This document shows, piece by piece, positions 27,279 to 37,600 of a DNA stretch of 64,000 nt. The position numbers were made by a program, and so were the translations under genes. The DNA is from JACMLC01 sp963720235 (GTDB lineage: Bacteria > Acidobacteriota > Blastocatellia > Pyrinomonadales > Pyrinomonadaceae): positions 124,001 through 188,000 of the forward strand of contig OY970389.1 in the NCBI GenBank assembly GCA_963720235.1, written 5' to 3'. The notes below the pieces were generated by a model that was given only the letters and a program-made list of their open reading frames with translations, searched no databases and was not told the origin of the DNA. Positions within the stretch are counted from its first letter, which is position 1; each line of letters opens with the position of its first letter.

Positions 27279-27518
27279 CTTCTTGATTCTCCTTTAAGAG
27301 GAATGCCCGATTCAGCAGGAACTTTAAACGCAGATGCGGAGCATGCCGAGAGTAGTTTCGCCGTCTGAAAATGTCAATGTGCTTTTGCTATGCGACGCTG
27401 GCAATTAAGCTGCAAAGATAATAGAATGAGCCCGCGTAACCCCTACGTGCATAAAAAGAGCCCCCTAATGAGTTCGCCTGCGGCCAGTCAGTCGTGAGCT
27501 TCTAGTCTGGAGTATTTC

Positions 27519-29435
27519 TTGAGCAAAGCAATAAACAGTAGCCATTCGGTGCTCGACCTTGTCCCGCTTACGGATTGGAGCGAGATGAGCGACTCTGAGC
27601 ATTTCGTGCAGTTCTACGAGACTGACAATTTCCTGTTAGATTCGCTCAACGGATTTATAGGCAAGGGACTCTGCGCGGGCGATGCATGCATCGTTGTGGC
27701 AACAGAAGCTCACAGAGAAGGTCTTGAAGAGAGACTGCGCGCAGACGGGTTGGATGTGGACGCCGCGCTCTCTTCAGGGCAGTTTGTCTCGCTTGATGCC
27801 GCAGAGACTCTCTCGTCTTTCATGGTTGACGGACAGCCCGATGCAGTGGCTTTCAGAAAAGCTGTCGGAGAGATTATCGCGCGTGCGTCTTTGGGACGAA
27901 GCCGCGTGCGAATCTTCGGCGAGATGGTCGCGCTGCTCTGGTCAGAGCATAAGCAGGATGCTGCCATTCATCTGGAAAAGCTCTGGAACGATTTGGGCCA
28001 GACGCATCCCTTCCTGCTTTTCTGCGCCTATTCGATGAACGGCTTTAACGGCGATGTGCACGCCGCGCCGCTGGTTGAAGTTTGTACCACACACTCTCGC
28101 GTCATTCCGGCGGAGAGCTACACTGCGCTGCCTAGTCAGGACGAACGGCTGCGAACCATTCTTGAGCTGCAACAAAAGGCACGCTCGCTCCAATCCGTGA
28201 AAGACAAATTGGAGCAGCTGCTCGCAGGTGAGCAGCTTGCAAGGGCCGAAGCGGAGAGAGCAAATCGTTTGAAGGATGAATTTTTAGCTACCGTCTCACA
28301 CGAATTGCGCACGCCGCTCACGGCCATCATGGGATGGGCGCACATGATGATGCACGGAAATCTGGACGAAGCAACAGTGAAACACGCCGTCCAGACCATC
28401 GAGCGCAATGCCAGGTCGCAGGCTCAACTGGTCGAAGACATACTCAATGTCTCGCGCGTCGTGACAGGCAAACTCAATCTCAACATCGCGCCGGTTGACG
28501 CGGCATCCGTCATCAACGCCGCCATTGATTCCGTACAATTAGCTGCGGATTCAAAAGCCATCAAACTCGAAGTGACACTTGATCCATCTGCGCGCCACAT
28601 CAACGGCGACGCGGGCCGCTTGCAGCAGGTCGTCTGGAATCTTCTCTCAAACTCCATCAAGTTCACACCGTCGGGCGGGCGCGTCGAAATCAGATTGGAA
28701 CGCGCGGACACAGATGTGCAAATCCGCATCAGCGACACGGGCGAAGGCATCAGCGCGGAATTTCTGCCCTTTATCTTTGACCGCTTCCGTCAGGCCGACG
28801 GCACAAGCACGCGCAGGCACGGCGGGCTCGGACTTGGCTTATCGATTGTGCGGCATCTGGTCGAACTGCACGGCGGCACAGTCGGCGCGGACAGCGCGGG
28901 CGAAGGACTCGGAACAACCTTCACCATCAGGCTGCCTCTGGCCCAGACAACTGAAAAGGGACTTAGAGGAAAAGAGACTAAATCGCCGCTCTCTCTTGAA
29001 GGCAACAACGGACACCTTTCATCTCTGCCTACGCTCGACGGCATACAGGTCTTGCTCGTTGACGATGAGCGTGACACACTCAAAATGCTCTCAGTGATAT
29101 TGACTGAGTACAAGGCCACAGTGCAGACAGCTACATCTGTCGCAGAAGCTTTTGAAGTCTTGCAATGGTACAAGCCAGATGTCCTTGTCTCTGACCTTGC
29201 GATGCCGGAGGAAGACGGCTATACGCTTATCAATAAATTCAGAGAGTTTGGAATAAAAGCAGGGCGGCAGGTTCCGGCTGTGGCTTTGACGGCATATGTC
29301 CGTGTCGAAGACCGCGCGCGCGCACTCTCCGCCGGATTCAATATGTTTGTCCCCAAACCTGTCGAGCCTGCGGAATTAATCACTGCCATCTCGAACCTGA
29401 CCGAGGCTGGCCCAAACAGGTTGGCGCGCGTCTGA
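27519..29435 (+). CDS. MEDS-domain hybrid histidine kinase with receiver
   Basis: This cytoplasmic sensor kinase of 638 residues has no transmembrane helix. Residues about 25-200 match the MEDS/DcmR-type sensory domain (DSEHFVQFYETDNFLLDSL, CIVVATEAHREGLEERL). A coiled coil follows (about 208-252), then HisKA with H261 (SHELRTPL), HATPase with N374/N378, DTGEG (406-410) and GLGLGLS, and a C-terminal receiver (about 508-630) with phospho-acceptor D559. MEDS proteins have been tied to sensing of small carbon compounds, but the ligand here is unknown. The start is TTG at 27519; an ATG at 27585 is also possible. No partner regulator is adjacent. Confidence 0.88.
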   Translation: MSKAINSSHSVLDLVPLTDWSEMSDSEHFVQFYETDNFLLDSLNGFIGKGLCAGDACIVVATEAHREGLEERLRADGLDVDAALSSGQFVSLDAAETLSSFMVDGQPDAVAFRKAVGEIIARASLGRSRVRIFGEMVALLWSEHKQDAAIHLEKLWNDLGQTHPFLLFCAYSMNGFNGDVHAAPLVEVCTTHSRVIPAESYTALPSQDERLRTILELQQKARSLQSVKDKLEQLLAGEQLARAEAERANRLKDEFLATVSHELRTPLTAIMGWAHMMMHGNLDEATVKHAVQTIERNARSQAQLVEDILNVSRVVTGKLNLNIAPVDAASVINAAIDSVQLAADSKAIKLEVTLDPSARHINGDAGRLQQVVWNLLSNSIKFTPSGGRVEIRLERADTDVQIRISDTGEGISAEFLPFIFDRFRQADGTSTRRHGGLGLGLSIVRHLVELHGGTVGADSAGEGLGTTFTIRLPLAQTTEKGLRGKETKSPLSLEGNNGHLSSLPTLDGIQVLLVDDERDTLKMLSVILTEYKATVQTATSVAEAFEVLQWYKPDVLVSDLAMPEEDGYTLINKFREFGIKAGRQVPAVALTAYVRVEDRARALSAGFNMFVPKPVEPAELITAISNLTEAGPNRLARV

Positions 29436-29457
29436 ATTTCAAGCATCTGAAAAATGA

Positions 29458-29494
29458 AAGAGCGGTTGTGAGCATGAAGCTCACAGCCGCTCTT
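29458..29494. terminator. Bidirectional terminator
   Basis: A 16-bp stem (29458-29473 with 29479-29494, one G-U pair) around a 5-nt loop lies between the convergent kinase and Bax-inhibitor-like genes. The T-run is modest. Confidence 0.75.
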
Positions 29495-29516
29495 AACTTT
29501 TGGCCCAATGTTTTTC

Positions 29517-30242
29517 TTATCGTCTGCCGGAGTTCAGAATACGCAGCAGGGCCAAGAAAATATTGAAGGCATCCAGATACAAGTCCATTGCGCCAGCGAT
29601 GTATTCGTTGGTCGGATAGCGGCGAATGATGTTCGACGTATCGTAGAGCACAAAGCCTGAGAAGAGCAGCAATGCCGCCGCCGACACAGCGAACGCGAGC
29701 GCGCTGGAGGCGATGAAGATATTTAGCACGGCTGCTAAAATAAGTACGATAAGGCCAGTCGTCACCATTCCGCGCATGAAGCTGAAATCACGTTTGGAGA
29801 TAAAGACATAGGCCGTCAACCCGCCAAAGATGCCGATGGTCAGAACGCCCGCCTGTAGAATCGAGCCGGGATTTGTCTGGCTCACGTAATACAGAAGCGG
29901 CGAAATGATTACGCCCGTCATCGTCGTAAAGCCGAAGAAGGCTAAGAGATTGACGCCCGGCACATGCCGCACGGCCTGCGCTGCTATCACTCCGCCGAGC
30001 ATGAGCAGCAAAGTGATAATCGGATGCTGCGCGACGGCAAGCATCAACGGCGGAAAGACAAAGCCGAGCGCGACGCCGCCGACCGCAAACAGGATGCCGA
30101 CGAAAAAAATTGCATACACTTTGCGTATGAATGCCATGCGCTCTGAGAGGCTGGCCTGCGCTGCGGTTCCCGAACGAAGGCTGCTCCAGTCATCTTCTGT
30201 CTGCCATCCTTGCGGCTGATTCTGAAAAGGGGATTGGTTCAT
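29517..30242 (-). CDS. Bax inhibitor-1 / YccA family membrane protein
   Basis: The 241-residue protein has seven predicted transmembrane helices after a polar Gln-rich N-terminus (to about residue 35, ASLSERMAFIRKVY). The typical BI-1 features are SERMAFIRKVYAIFFVGI, a Gly-rich second helix, and a C-terminal YDTSNIIRRYPTNEYIAGAMDLYLDAFNIFLALLRIL, where the acidic residues belong to the pH-sensitive calcium-leak site known in bacterial homologues. The physiological role is unsettled. The ATG is preceded by a weak purine-rich stretch. Confidence 0.9.
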   Translation of the reverse strand: MNQSPFQNQPQGWQTEDDWSSLRSGTAAQASLSERMAFIRKVYAIFFVGILFAVGGVALGFVFPPLMLAVAQHPIITLLLMLGGVIAAQAVRHVPGVNLLAFFGFTTMTGVIISPLLYYVSQTNPGSILQAGVLTIGIFGGLTAYVFISKRDFSFMRGMVTTGLIVLILAAVLNIFIASSALAFAVSAAALLLFSGFVLYDTSNIIRRYPTNEYIAGAMDLYLDAFNIFLALLRILNSGRR

Positions 30243-30649
30243 TTTTCTTTCTTGTCCTCTGGTGAAAAAACCTTTGCTTCAATCAAGAGCTATTTTAACA
30301 GCAATAAATGAGCAACGCTAAGATGCTTTTTAAAACTCGGTAGATGTATTAGATGAAAGCTTTGAAGACACGGCTTTGGACTAGAAGTGAGCATATCGTG
30401 TGCATGCAATCCATATCGCATACGGAAACAGGGCGCGGCTAAATATTGTTTGGTCGCCAGCAATATTATGATTTTGTTGTGATGTCTTAATTTACGGGGA
30501 ATGAACGGCGTAAGTGCTTGTTTATCGGCCCGAATATTCGTTCGCTCTGCAAACTCTTTGAGAGAGGAACGGCACTTGCCATATATCTTTGCTGACGGCC
30601 CGGCCAGAAGAAGAGGCGCGGGGCAAGATTGCTAAAAGGAGAAATTAGA
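30243..30649. other. 407-nt gap without a recognised gene
   Basis: The sequence is AT-richer than its flanks. No RNA gene, repeat of the families seen elsewhere, or credible frame was found. ATGTATTAGATGA near 30345 also occurs near 13281. Because both flanking genes point outward it must hold their promoters. Confidence 0.4.
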
Positions 30650-31228
30650 ATGATGACCCCAATGAAAAGAATCTTACCAATCGCGCTGGTGGCGGCCCTC
30701 CTGGGCGGCTCTGTGGGAGCGTTTGTGATGCGCCCCGCGAAGACTGAGACGGCTAGCACAACGGCCACGACCGGCACGCCTGTGCAGACGGCCAGTTCGA
30801 CACCTGTCGGTCAGACTTTCGCAGGCAGTGAGCAGGCGAGCTTGACCGGCGAGCAGGCTGCTTTCCGCGACGGTTTTGAGGAAGGCTTCCTCGCCGCGCA
30901 GAATAAAGGCGTGACTGATACAAATTATCGCGTAGCCAATCAGGAGCCGACGCGCGTTGTCTATCAGAACAATACTCGCGCCAGACGTGTTACCAGAGGC
31001 AGCAATTCGCGCAATGTCTATTATGATTACGAGCAGCGTCAGCCGCAGAAGCGTTCTTTCTGGCAGAAGCATCGTGACAAGTTGACGGTGGCTGCGGGCG
31101 CAGGCGGTGGCGCGCTTATCGGCGGCCTCGTCGGCGGCAAAAAAGGCGCGCTGATTGGTGGCTTGGCGGGCGCAGGCGGTTCCGCGCTCTACACATACAA
31201 ACTGCGTAAGAGAAATAATCGCAACTAA
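30650..31228 (+). CDS. Glycine-zipper envelope protein
   Basis: The 192-residue protein has an N-terminal hydrophobic anchor or signal (about 6-24), a Thr/Ser-rich stretch, a conserved-looking FRDGFEEGFLAAQ segment, an Arg/Tyr-rich middle (VYYDYEQRQPQKRSFWQKHRD), and a C-terminal YMGG-like glycine zipper (GAGGGALIGGLVGG, then KKGALIGGLAGAGG). Glycine zippers insert in or line membranes in many outer-membrane proteins. The ATG follows AAAAGGAGA. The aspartic protease gene starts 19 nt later, so they likely form an operon with the VWA gene. Confidence 0.72.
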   Translation: MMTPMKRILPIALVAALLGGSVGAFVMRPAKTETASTTATTGTPVQTASSTPVGQTFAGSEQASLTGEQAAFRDGFEEGFLAAQNKGVTDTNYRVANQEPTRVVYQNNTRARRVTRGSNSRNVYYDYEQRQPQKRSFWQKHRDKLTVAAGAGGGALIGGLVGGKKGALIGGLAGAGGSALYTYKLRKRNNRN

Positions 31229-31247
31229 CTTTAGCTGAGGAAAACGG

Positions 31248-32201
31248 ATGAAGCAGGCTTTGAAAAGCAAAGCGCTCGTAACAGCTTCAATCGTTCTCGT
31301 CGCACTGACAGCAGCATGGGCAGCTTCGTACGCTTACGGGGCTGCCCATAGCTTTCTACAGCGCGGGCAGAAGCGTGCCATTCCTTATCCGGCAAGCTTT
31401 CGAGAGATTGAAGGACGCGGGCTGATGACGAAGGTCTGGGTCAATGGCGCGGGCGCATACAACTTTGCCATAGACACTGGCGCAGGCACGACGATTATCT
31501 CCGAGCGCGTCGCATCGGAAGCGCGCGTCGCCATCAAGCGCGGCTCTTCCGTCAACATCAGCGGCATGAGCGGCGTGCAGAATGCCACCGGGCGCGAGGG
31601 CTTAGTGCGCGATTTGGCGATTGGCGGCGCGGATAATATTTTGCCTTCGGGCAAGACTGTCATTGTCGCGCGCGGTTTACCGGAAGACATTGACGGAGTT
31701 CTCGACCCGACAGAAAGCTACTGGCCGCTCGGTTTTGTGATTGACTTGCCGAACGGCGAGATTAGCGCATTTAATCCGCAGGCCAATCCTGTCAGGACAG
31801 GCAATGTGCCGCAGGGCGGAGCCGTTGTGCCGTGGGTTTTTCAGAGCGGCAGCCGTCGCCCGTTTGTTACGCTCGGCGACGGACGGCGCGCTTTGATAGA
31901 TACAGGCTCAGGCTTTGGTCTCGCTTTGAGCGAAGAGTCTGCACATGCTCTCGGTCTGCTCTCGCGTGATGGCAGAGAGAGAAATGTTGTCAGGGATTTG
32001 GGCGGAGGCCGTGTGACGGCGCGTCGCATTGCGCCCGCGACAGTTCGCATCGGCGCGATGGAGTTGCGCAGAGTTCCGACAGACCTGCTTTCAGGTTCTA
32101 TGGCAGGCTCGCCAATCCTTCTGGGCCGCGAGGCACTCGCGCCCTTTCGCTTGACTTTTGACCCGCTCCACAGGCTAATTCAGATTGCACCACAGGAGTA
32201 A
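31248..32201 (+). CDS. Exported retropepsin-like aspartic protease with two DTG motifs
   Basis: The 317 residues have an N-terminal signal or anchor (about 10-32). Two lobes each carry the aspartic-protease triad motif: AIDTGAGTTIIS (D76) and ALIDTGSGFGLALS (D218). Retroviral-type enzymes have one motif per chain and dimerise; here both halves appear to be on one chain, pepsin-like in layout but with retropepsin-like sequence. Substrate unknown. The stop overlaps or nearly meets the next frame (TAATG), which suggests coupling to the VWA protein. Confidence 0.8.
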   Translation: MKQALKSKALVTASIVLVALTAAWAASYAYGAAHSFLQRGQKRAIPYPASFREIEGRGLMTKVWVNGAGAYNFAIDTGAGTTIISERVASEARVAIKRGSSVNISGMSGVQNATGREGLVRDLAIGGADNILPSGKTVIVARGLPEDIDGVLDPTESYWPLGFVIDLPNGEISAFNPQANPVRTGNVPQGGAVVPWVFQSGSRRPFVTLGDGRRALIDTGSGFGLALSEESAHALGLLSRDGRERNVVRDLGGGRVTARRIAPATVRIGAMELRRVPTDLLSGSMAGSPILLGREALAPFRLTFDPLHRLIQIAPQE

Positions 32202-32239
32202 TGCAATCCAAGACCTTTGCAGGGAGGAAGGGCAAAAGC

Positions 32240-33277
32240 ATGTTTCGCATCCAGCAGCGCGCAACGCGGACGTTGTTGCTTTTTATCTCGCTGGCCTGTG
32301 CGCTCTTGCTTGTCGCTCATGCACAGCAGCCTCAGCCGGATTCTTCGGCGCAGGATGAAGATGATGTCGTGCGTGTTGAGACAGACCTCACGAACATTCT
32401 TTTTACGGCCATTGATAAAGACAGGCGTTTCGTGACGACGCTGCAAAAGGAAGACGTGCGCGTCTTTGAAAACGATGTCCCGCAGGAGGTCTTTACTTTT
32501 CAACGCGAGACAGACCTTCCGCTCTCTCTGGTTATCCTGATAGACACAAGCCGCTCGCAGAAAGACACGCTGCCTGAAGAGAAGGCTGCTGCGCGCACCT
32601 TTGTGCAGTCCGTCATTCGCCCAAACAAAGATCAGGTCGCAATCATCTCATTCACAGGCAAGCCGACCATCGAACAGGCTTTGACGAATGACCCTGTAAA
32701 TCTCTTTTTCGGAATTGACCGCGTGACCATCAAGCTGCCGCCGGATGAGGACATAGGCGGGCGCATTGCCACGCCGCAGGATATCGCCGCAAAAGATTAC
32801 GACCCGACCTTAGGCTACACGGCTATCTGGGACGCGCTGGCTTTTACAGTTAATGATGTGCTCATGCACACGCCTGAGCGCACGCGCCGCGCCATCATCT
32901 TGCTGAGCGACGGAAGCGACACTTACAGCCGCGTCAAAAAGTCTGAAGCCATCGAGCGCGCAGTCAAAGCCAACACAGTCATCTACTCCATCGGCATTGG
33001 CTCGCAAGAGTTTGGGATTGAGAAAGACACGCTCCGCAATGTAGCGCAGAAGACTGGCGGCAGCGCGTTTTTTCCTGAAAATGAAGCTGTCCTGAATGCT
33101 TCCTTCAAACAACTCGAACAGGAGCTGCGCTCGCAATACCTGCTTGCCTACACGCCTTCGAACAGCGCGCGCGATGGCTCTTATCGCCGCGTTCGCCTCG
33201 AAATCCTCAATCCTGAGCTTCGCAAAAGAAAACTGCGCCTGCTTTATCGTCAGGGCTACTACGCAAGACAAAAGTAA
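32240..33277 (+). CDS. VWFA-related acidobacterial-family secreted protein
   Basis: The protein has 345 residues from the ATG at 32240, which follows GGGAGG and starts a good signal peptide (to about HAQ). VRVETDLTNILFTAIDKDRRFVTTLQKEDVRVFENDVPQEV is the typical opening of the VWFA-related acidobacterial family. The VWA domain has a MIDAS-type DTSRS (D102, S104, S106). The end, LEQELRSQYLLAYTPSN then RRVRLEI, is also family-typical. Members are numerous in Acidobacteriota; function unknown, probably metal-dependent adhesion. An ATG at 32201 overlapping the upstream stop is a less likely start. Confidence 0.9.
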   Translation: MFRIQQRATRTLLLFISLACALLLVAHAQQPQPDSSAQDEDDVVRVETDLTNILFTAIDKDRRFVTTLQKEDVRVFENDVPQEVFTFQRETDLPLSLVILIDTSRSQKDTLPEEKAAARTFVQSVIRPNKDQVAIISFTGKPTIEQALTNDPVNLFFGIDRVTIKLPPDEDIGGRIATPQDIAAKDYDPTLGYTAIWDALAFTVNDVLMHTPERTRRAIILLSDGSDTYSRVKKSEAIERAVKANTVIYSIGIGSQEFGIEKDTLRNVAQKTGGSAFFPENEAVLNASFKQLEQELRSQYLLAYTPSNSARDGSYRRVRLEILNPELRKRKLRLLYRQGYYARQK

Positions 33278-33330
33278 AAAGGTAAAAGTAAGAGACGTGA
33301 GTTCGTCATAAGAAACAGTTGTTATTCTCA

Positions 33331-33511
33331 GCCCCGCGAGGGGCGGCATGCAATAGCCCCGCGCGTCAGCGCGGGGTCACGCGCACCACACACAATCGAG
33401 CCCCGAAGGGGCGGCACAAATGGTGCCGCCCCTTCGGGGCTCATTATTTATTTCTACTGCTCGAACCCACGACTCACGTCGTGGGCTACTACATGCCGCC
33501 CCTCGCGGGGC
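33331..33511. repeat. Composite four-hairpin palindromic element
   Basis: Perfect 20-bp outer arms (33331-33350 and 33492-33511) enclose three more hairpins: CCCCGCGC/GCGCGGGG (about 33354-33375), a perfect 20-bp pair 33398-33417 and 33423-33442 made of GCCCCGAAGGGGCGGC and its complement, and CCCACGAC/GTCGTGGG (about 33467-33486). It could extrude as a cruciform or fold as a multi-branched RNA. It is not coding. It lies between the VWA gene and the regulator region. Confidence 0.85.
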
Positions 33512-33548
33512 TGCTTCCAGCTAACTTTTTTCTGTCCTCTCTTCTCGC

Positions 33549-33565
33549 CTCAAGTATTTCTCAAC
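33549..33565 (+). promoter_or_regulatory. CTCAA direct repeat, 11-bp period (predicted SARP operator)
   Basis: CTCAAG at 33549 and CTCAAC at 33560 are spaced exactly 11 bp, upstream of the small ATPase gene at 33732. A weak -10-like GAAAAT follows about 10 bp after the second unit. The same pattern occurs at 41513, 41588, 45600 and 45684. Confidence 0.5.
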
Positions 33566-33731
33566 CCCTTTTCGAGAAAATCCAAGAGTGTTATTCGGGC
33601 GCGGAGCAGGCCCGCCGCGCAAGAATAGGGAAATGGTTGGTTCTAAAGAAGTAAGGGTTTTCTGAGGCTTGTCTGACATGTACCTCATAGGCTCAGCCAA
33701 AACTGAATCGAGATATAAGGAACCGAAAAGC

Positions 33732-34517
33732 ATGCAACTGATCCTCAATAAAATTAAGCTCCCCTCCGAGTTGTCACGTATTTCGCGCCCGCGCCTGCTG
33801 GCAGAGTTGCGAGTCGCGCTCAATTCGTGCACCTCGACCATTATCAATGGCCGCGCGGGAACGGGTAAAACTCTCCTGGCAAACGATTTTGCTTTGAGTT
33901 GCGGGCGGCGCATAGCCTGGTACAAGGTTGATGCTTCGGACAGCGACCGCCGCATCTTTTTCCAGTATCTGGTCGAGAGCGTGCTTGCACAACGCCCGGA
34001 TTTTGCGGCTGATGCGATTATGCAGCTTGTCGAAACCTCAGGGATTGAAGACATTCCTTTGCTGGCCGAATCTTTTATCTACGAGCTTTTGGAGAGCGGC
34101 AGCGACCCGCTCCTGATTGTGATAGAGGATTTGCATTTAATTTATGACGCGGATTGGGTTGTGCCGTTTTTCCGACGCCTGCTGCCGCTTCTGCCCGCAG
34201 AGGCTCATATGCTGATAACGGGCCGCAGTCTTCCGCCCGCGCCGCTCTGGCGCATGCGCTCCAAACAGACATTGTGCGTGGTGGACGAAGCGATGCTCGC
34301 TTTTTCAAAGGAAGAAGCAAAAGACCTGTATGCCACTTATGGGCTGACGAGCGCGCAGGCAAGCGCGGGTCACAAGCAGACGCGCGGGCGTGCTTCTGCG
34401 CTGGATGCCTTAGCGCGCCTGCTCTCTGCTTCGCCGCAGCCGACCAGCAGACAGAAACGCGCCGACGCGCGCAGGGTCTTGCGCGTCGTGCAGCAACTTC
34501 ATGGTTACGTTTTCTAA
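33732..34517 (+). CDS. Stand-alone MalT-type ATPase domain protein
   Basis: The 261 residues resemble only the ATPase module of the next gene's product. Walker A is GRAGTGKT (40-47) and Walker B is LLIVIEDLHLI (about 132-142); it has LPSELSRISRPRLLAELR at the N-terminus, as in MalT/LuxR-type STAND ATPases. It lacks TPRs and any DNA-binding domain. The C-terminus (SPQPTSRQKRADARRVLRVVQQLHGYVF) is basic. The ATG at 33732 follows AAGGAACCG. It could be a partner or decoy of the large regulator, or a gene truncated from a longer ancestor. CTCAA repeats lie about 170 bp upstream. Confidence 0.7.
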   Translation: MQLILNKIKLPSELSRISRPRLLAELRVALNSCTSTIINGRAGTGKTLLANDFALSCGRRIAWYKVDASDSDRRIFFQYLVESVLAQRPDFAADAIMQLVETSGIEDIPLLAESFIYELLESGSDPLLIVIEDLHLIYDADWVVPFFRRLLPLLPAEAHMLITGRSLPPAPLWRMRSKQTLCVVDEAMLAFSKEEAKDLYATYGLTSAQASAGHKQTRGRASALDALARLLSASPQPTSRQKRADARRVLRVVQQLHGYVF

Positions 34518-34699
34518 ATCGTAGGACGGAAGAATTTTTTTTAGAAGAATTTTTTCCGCGCCTGCTACCTCGCAATGATGCTCCAGGCTTTTTGGTGGAG
34601 CAGCCATAAACGCGAGATGGAGTATGGATTGCACAGCTTTCAGTGTGATAATCTCCACCTCAAGAAGACCGCTCAACAATTCGTGAGGCTGAAACGCCG

Positions 34700-37600
34700 A
34701 TGGTTCCCAGGCCACGTCGTGACAATGTAGCGCCGCTCGCGCCAGTCGAAGAGGTGGATGCGATGTCTGCTATGCAGACTCCGCCGCCGCAGGTAGCTGC
34801 GCCGCGCCCTGCGTTTTTCCTGCGCACAAAGCTGCTGCCGCCGCGACCCGCGCCGGAGCTTTTGTCGCGCCCGCGCCTCACGGAAAGATTGCTCGCTAAT
34901 CTGGCTCATCCGATTACGCTCGTCACGGCCAATGCAGGCTCCGGCAAGACCACGCTGGTCGCAGACTTTGTGCGCCAGCACGGGCGGCAAGTTGTCTGGT
35001 ATCAACTCGACCACACGGACGCAGACCCGTCTGTCTTTCTGGGCTATGTCACATACGGCATCAAGCAGGCCGTGCCGGGCTTTGGCGAAGTGATGTTCTC
35101 TTACCTGCAAGAATCTGCGAACGAGCTTGCGAGACAACCTGAGCGCGCGGTTGATGTGCTCTTGAACGAAGTGCTCGAACGTGTCGAGCAGCAGATGATT
35201 CTGGTGCTCGACGACTATCACCATCTTGGCGCGGAGACGCCCGTGCACAGAGTCGTTGACCGCTTGCTCGCTTACCTGCCGGATGTGATGCACGTCATCA
35301 TCATCTCGCGCGATGTGCCGCCGCTCGCGCTGGCGCGTCTGCGCTCGCAAGCCTCGCTTGCGATTATTGACCGCACAGAACTTCTCTTCACGGATGAAGA
35401 GACGCAGAGATTATTTCGACAGGTGTTCGATCTGGAATTGACTGCGGAACAGTTGTCGGAATACCGCGAACGCACGCACGGCTGGATTACGGCCCTACAG
35501 CTTGTCCGTCAAGTGGCGCAGCGTCAGGCACTCGCGCACGGCGCGCGTGATGGCGAGGCCGAGTCGCTAAACTTAAGCGAAGTCCTGCGACAATCAGAGC
35601 GCGACATCTTTGATTATTTCGCAGAGGAAGTTTTCGCGGACGAGTCGGAAGAGGTGCAGCAACTCCTGCTGCGCATCTCGCTTCTCGAACGAATCGAGAT
35701 TGATACCTGCGGGCGGCTCTATCCAGACATGCATTGCGCTTCATCCTTGCCCGCGCTCGTGCGTCGCAATGTTTTTATGACCATCGCCAGCGACGAGCGC
35801 GGCGAAGAATATCGTCTTCATCCGCTCTTTCAGAGTTTCCTGCGTCGCCGTTTTCGCTCGGAAGTTGGGCGCGCCGGAGTGCTCGCGGAGCACGCGCGTT
35901 ATGCAGATTATTTCTTGGGGCGCGGCAAGTGGGAACAGGCCATGCAGCACCTCCTGGCTGCGGAAGACCATGTGCGCGCGGCGCATCTCATCGCAGAGCG
36001 CGGCGGTGAATGGATTGCTTCGGGCGCGCTTGCCTCGCTCGTCACATTTGCAGAGGCTTTGCCCGCAGCCATCCTCGAAGCGCAGCCGCGCGCTCTGGCC
36101 CACCGCGCGGAGGTCGCGCGCTTGCAGGGCGATGACGATGCTGCCTCTGCCTGGTTTCGCAGGGCAGTCACATTGCTGCGCGAACAGGGCGACCGCGAAG
36201 GCGAGGCCGAAGCCCTGCATTCACTCGCGGCCATCACGCGCCGTCAGGGCGATTACGAGACAGCCTTTTCCTATCTTGACCGCGCCGTCGAATTGACGGA
36301 CGAAAAATCAATCGTGCGTATCAAGTGCGGCAACACGCGCGGCCTCTGTCTGGTAGCGATGGGCGAATGGACTAAAGCAGAGCTGGAATTTCGCGTCGCC
36401 TTGCAAGCCGCAGAAGAGCGCAACGACGAGCATTACATACGCCTCATCGCTCATAATTTAGGAACGCCCGCAGGGATTCGCGGCGACTTTGGCGAGGCTC
36501 TGCGCTGGCTCAGGCGCATGTTGCGCGACGGCGACGGCGCGCCGATGCCGCAGGAAGCCATAGGCCATCTGAACATCGCGCGTTGCTATCTCTATCGCGG
36601 CGACTTCGCCTCTTGCGAACAGCATCTGGCACGCGCTCTCGAAACCTGCCAGCTTTTTAATCTCATGTCACTGCGCGGCGAAGTCTTTGAAGCTTACGGA
36701 AATCTCTATCGCGAGCGCGAGGATGCGGCGCATGCTGCGGAGTTTTACGAACGTGCGTCGCGTGCGTATGACGAGGCCGGGATTGACCCGACGCGGCGCG
36801 AGCTATTGGAAGAGCAGGCTCTGCTTCGTTTGCAGATGGGAGATGCTGCTGGAGCGCGCATGCTGCTTGACCGTCTGGTCGGCGCGCGCACGGATGCGAA
36901 AGATGAGATGGGACGCCATACGGCAATCCTGACTCGCAGCCGCGTGATGCTCGTGCAGGGCGAGCACGAGGCCGCACAGCGCGAACTGCAACCCGCGCTC
37001 AAATATTTTCATGAGCATCAGCTTTACTATTACGAAGCGCAGGCATCGCTTGCGCTGGCCGCTTCGCTCTTTGCGACAGGCGAGAGCGATGCCATGCTTG
37101 AGCCTTTGGGCCGCGCGCTCGATTTGGCCGCGCGCTATGATTACGAATACTGGCTCCAACGCGAAGTGGCCCACAACCCGCAACTCTTTGCTTCGACGGA
37201 TGCAGCAGAACTTCTGCCGCCGGATGTGCGCGAGCAGGTTCCAGCCGCCGCCGCCGCGCAGCGACAGGCTCAACCGCTTGCGGCGCGCGCCAATCTTGCT
37301 CCGCAGCGCGTGACGGATTTGACCCTACGCATGCTTGGGCCTGTAGAGATTTTCCGCGACCCTGTGCGTCCACTCGCGGCAGACGCCTGGACCACAAAGC
37401 GCGCGCGAGACATCCTGTGCTTCATAGCTTCGCGCAGGCATCGTCGCGCATCGAAAGACACAATCATTGACACCTTCTGGGGCGAAGCTGATTTCGACGC
37501 GGTGGAGAAAAATTTCCATCCGACCGTCTCGCACATACGCAAAGCTTTGAATAGCAACCAGCTACTTAAACAGAATTTTCTGCTTTACCGCGATGGCGAT

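Noticed and set aside
34154..34609. Plus-strand frame overlapping the small ATPase as evidence of a frameshifted longer protein
   Set aside because: Its translation is Arg/Ala/Ser-rich shadow sequence with no similarity to the TPR or linker regions of the neighbouring regulator.
34659..34677. CTCAAG..CTCAAC pair just before the large regulator gene as a further SARP site
   Set aside because: The units are 13 bp apart, not 11, and lie within 41 nt of the start codon, so the pair does not fit the pattern of the other sites.
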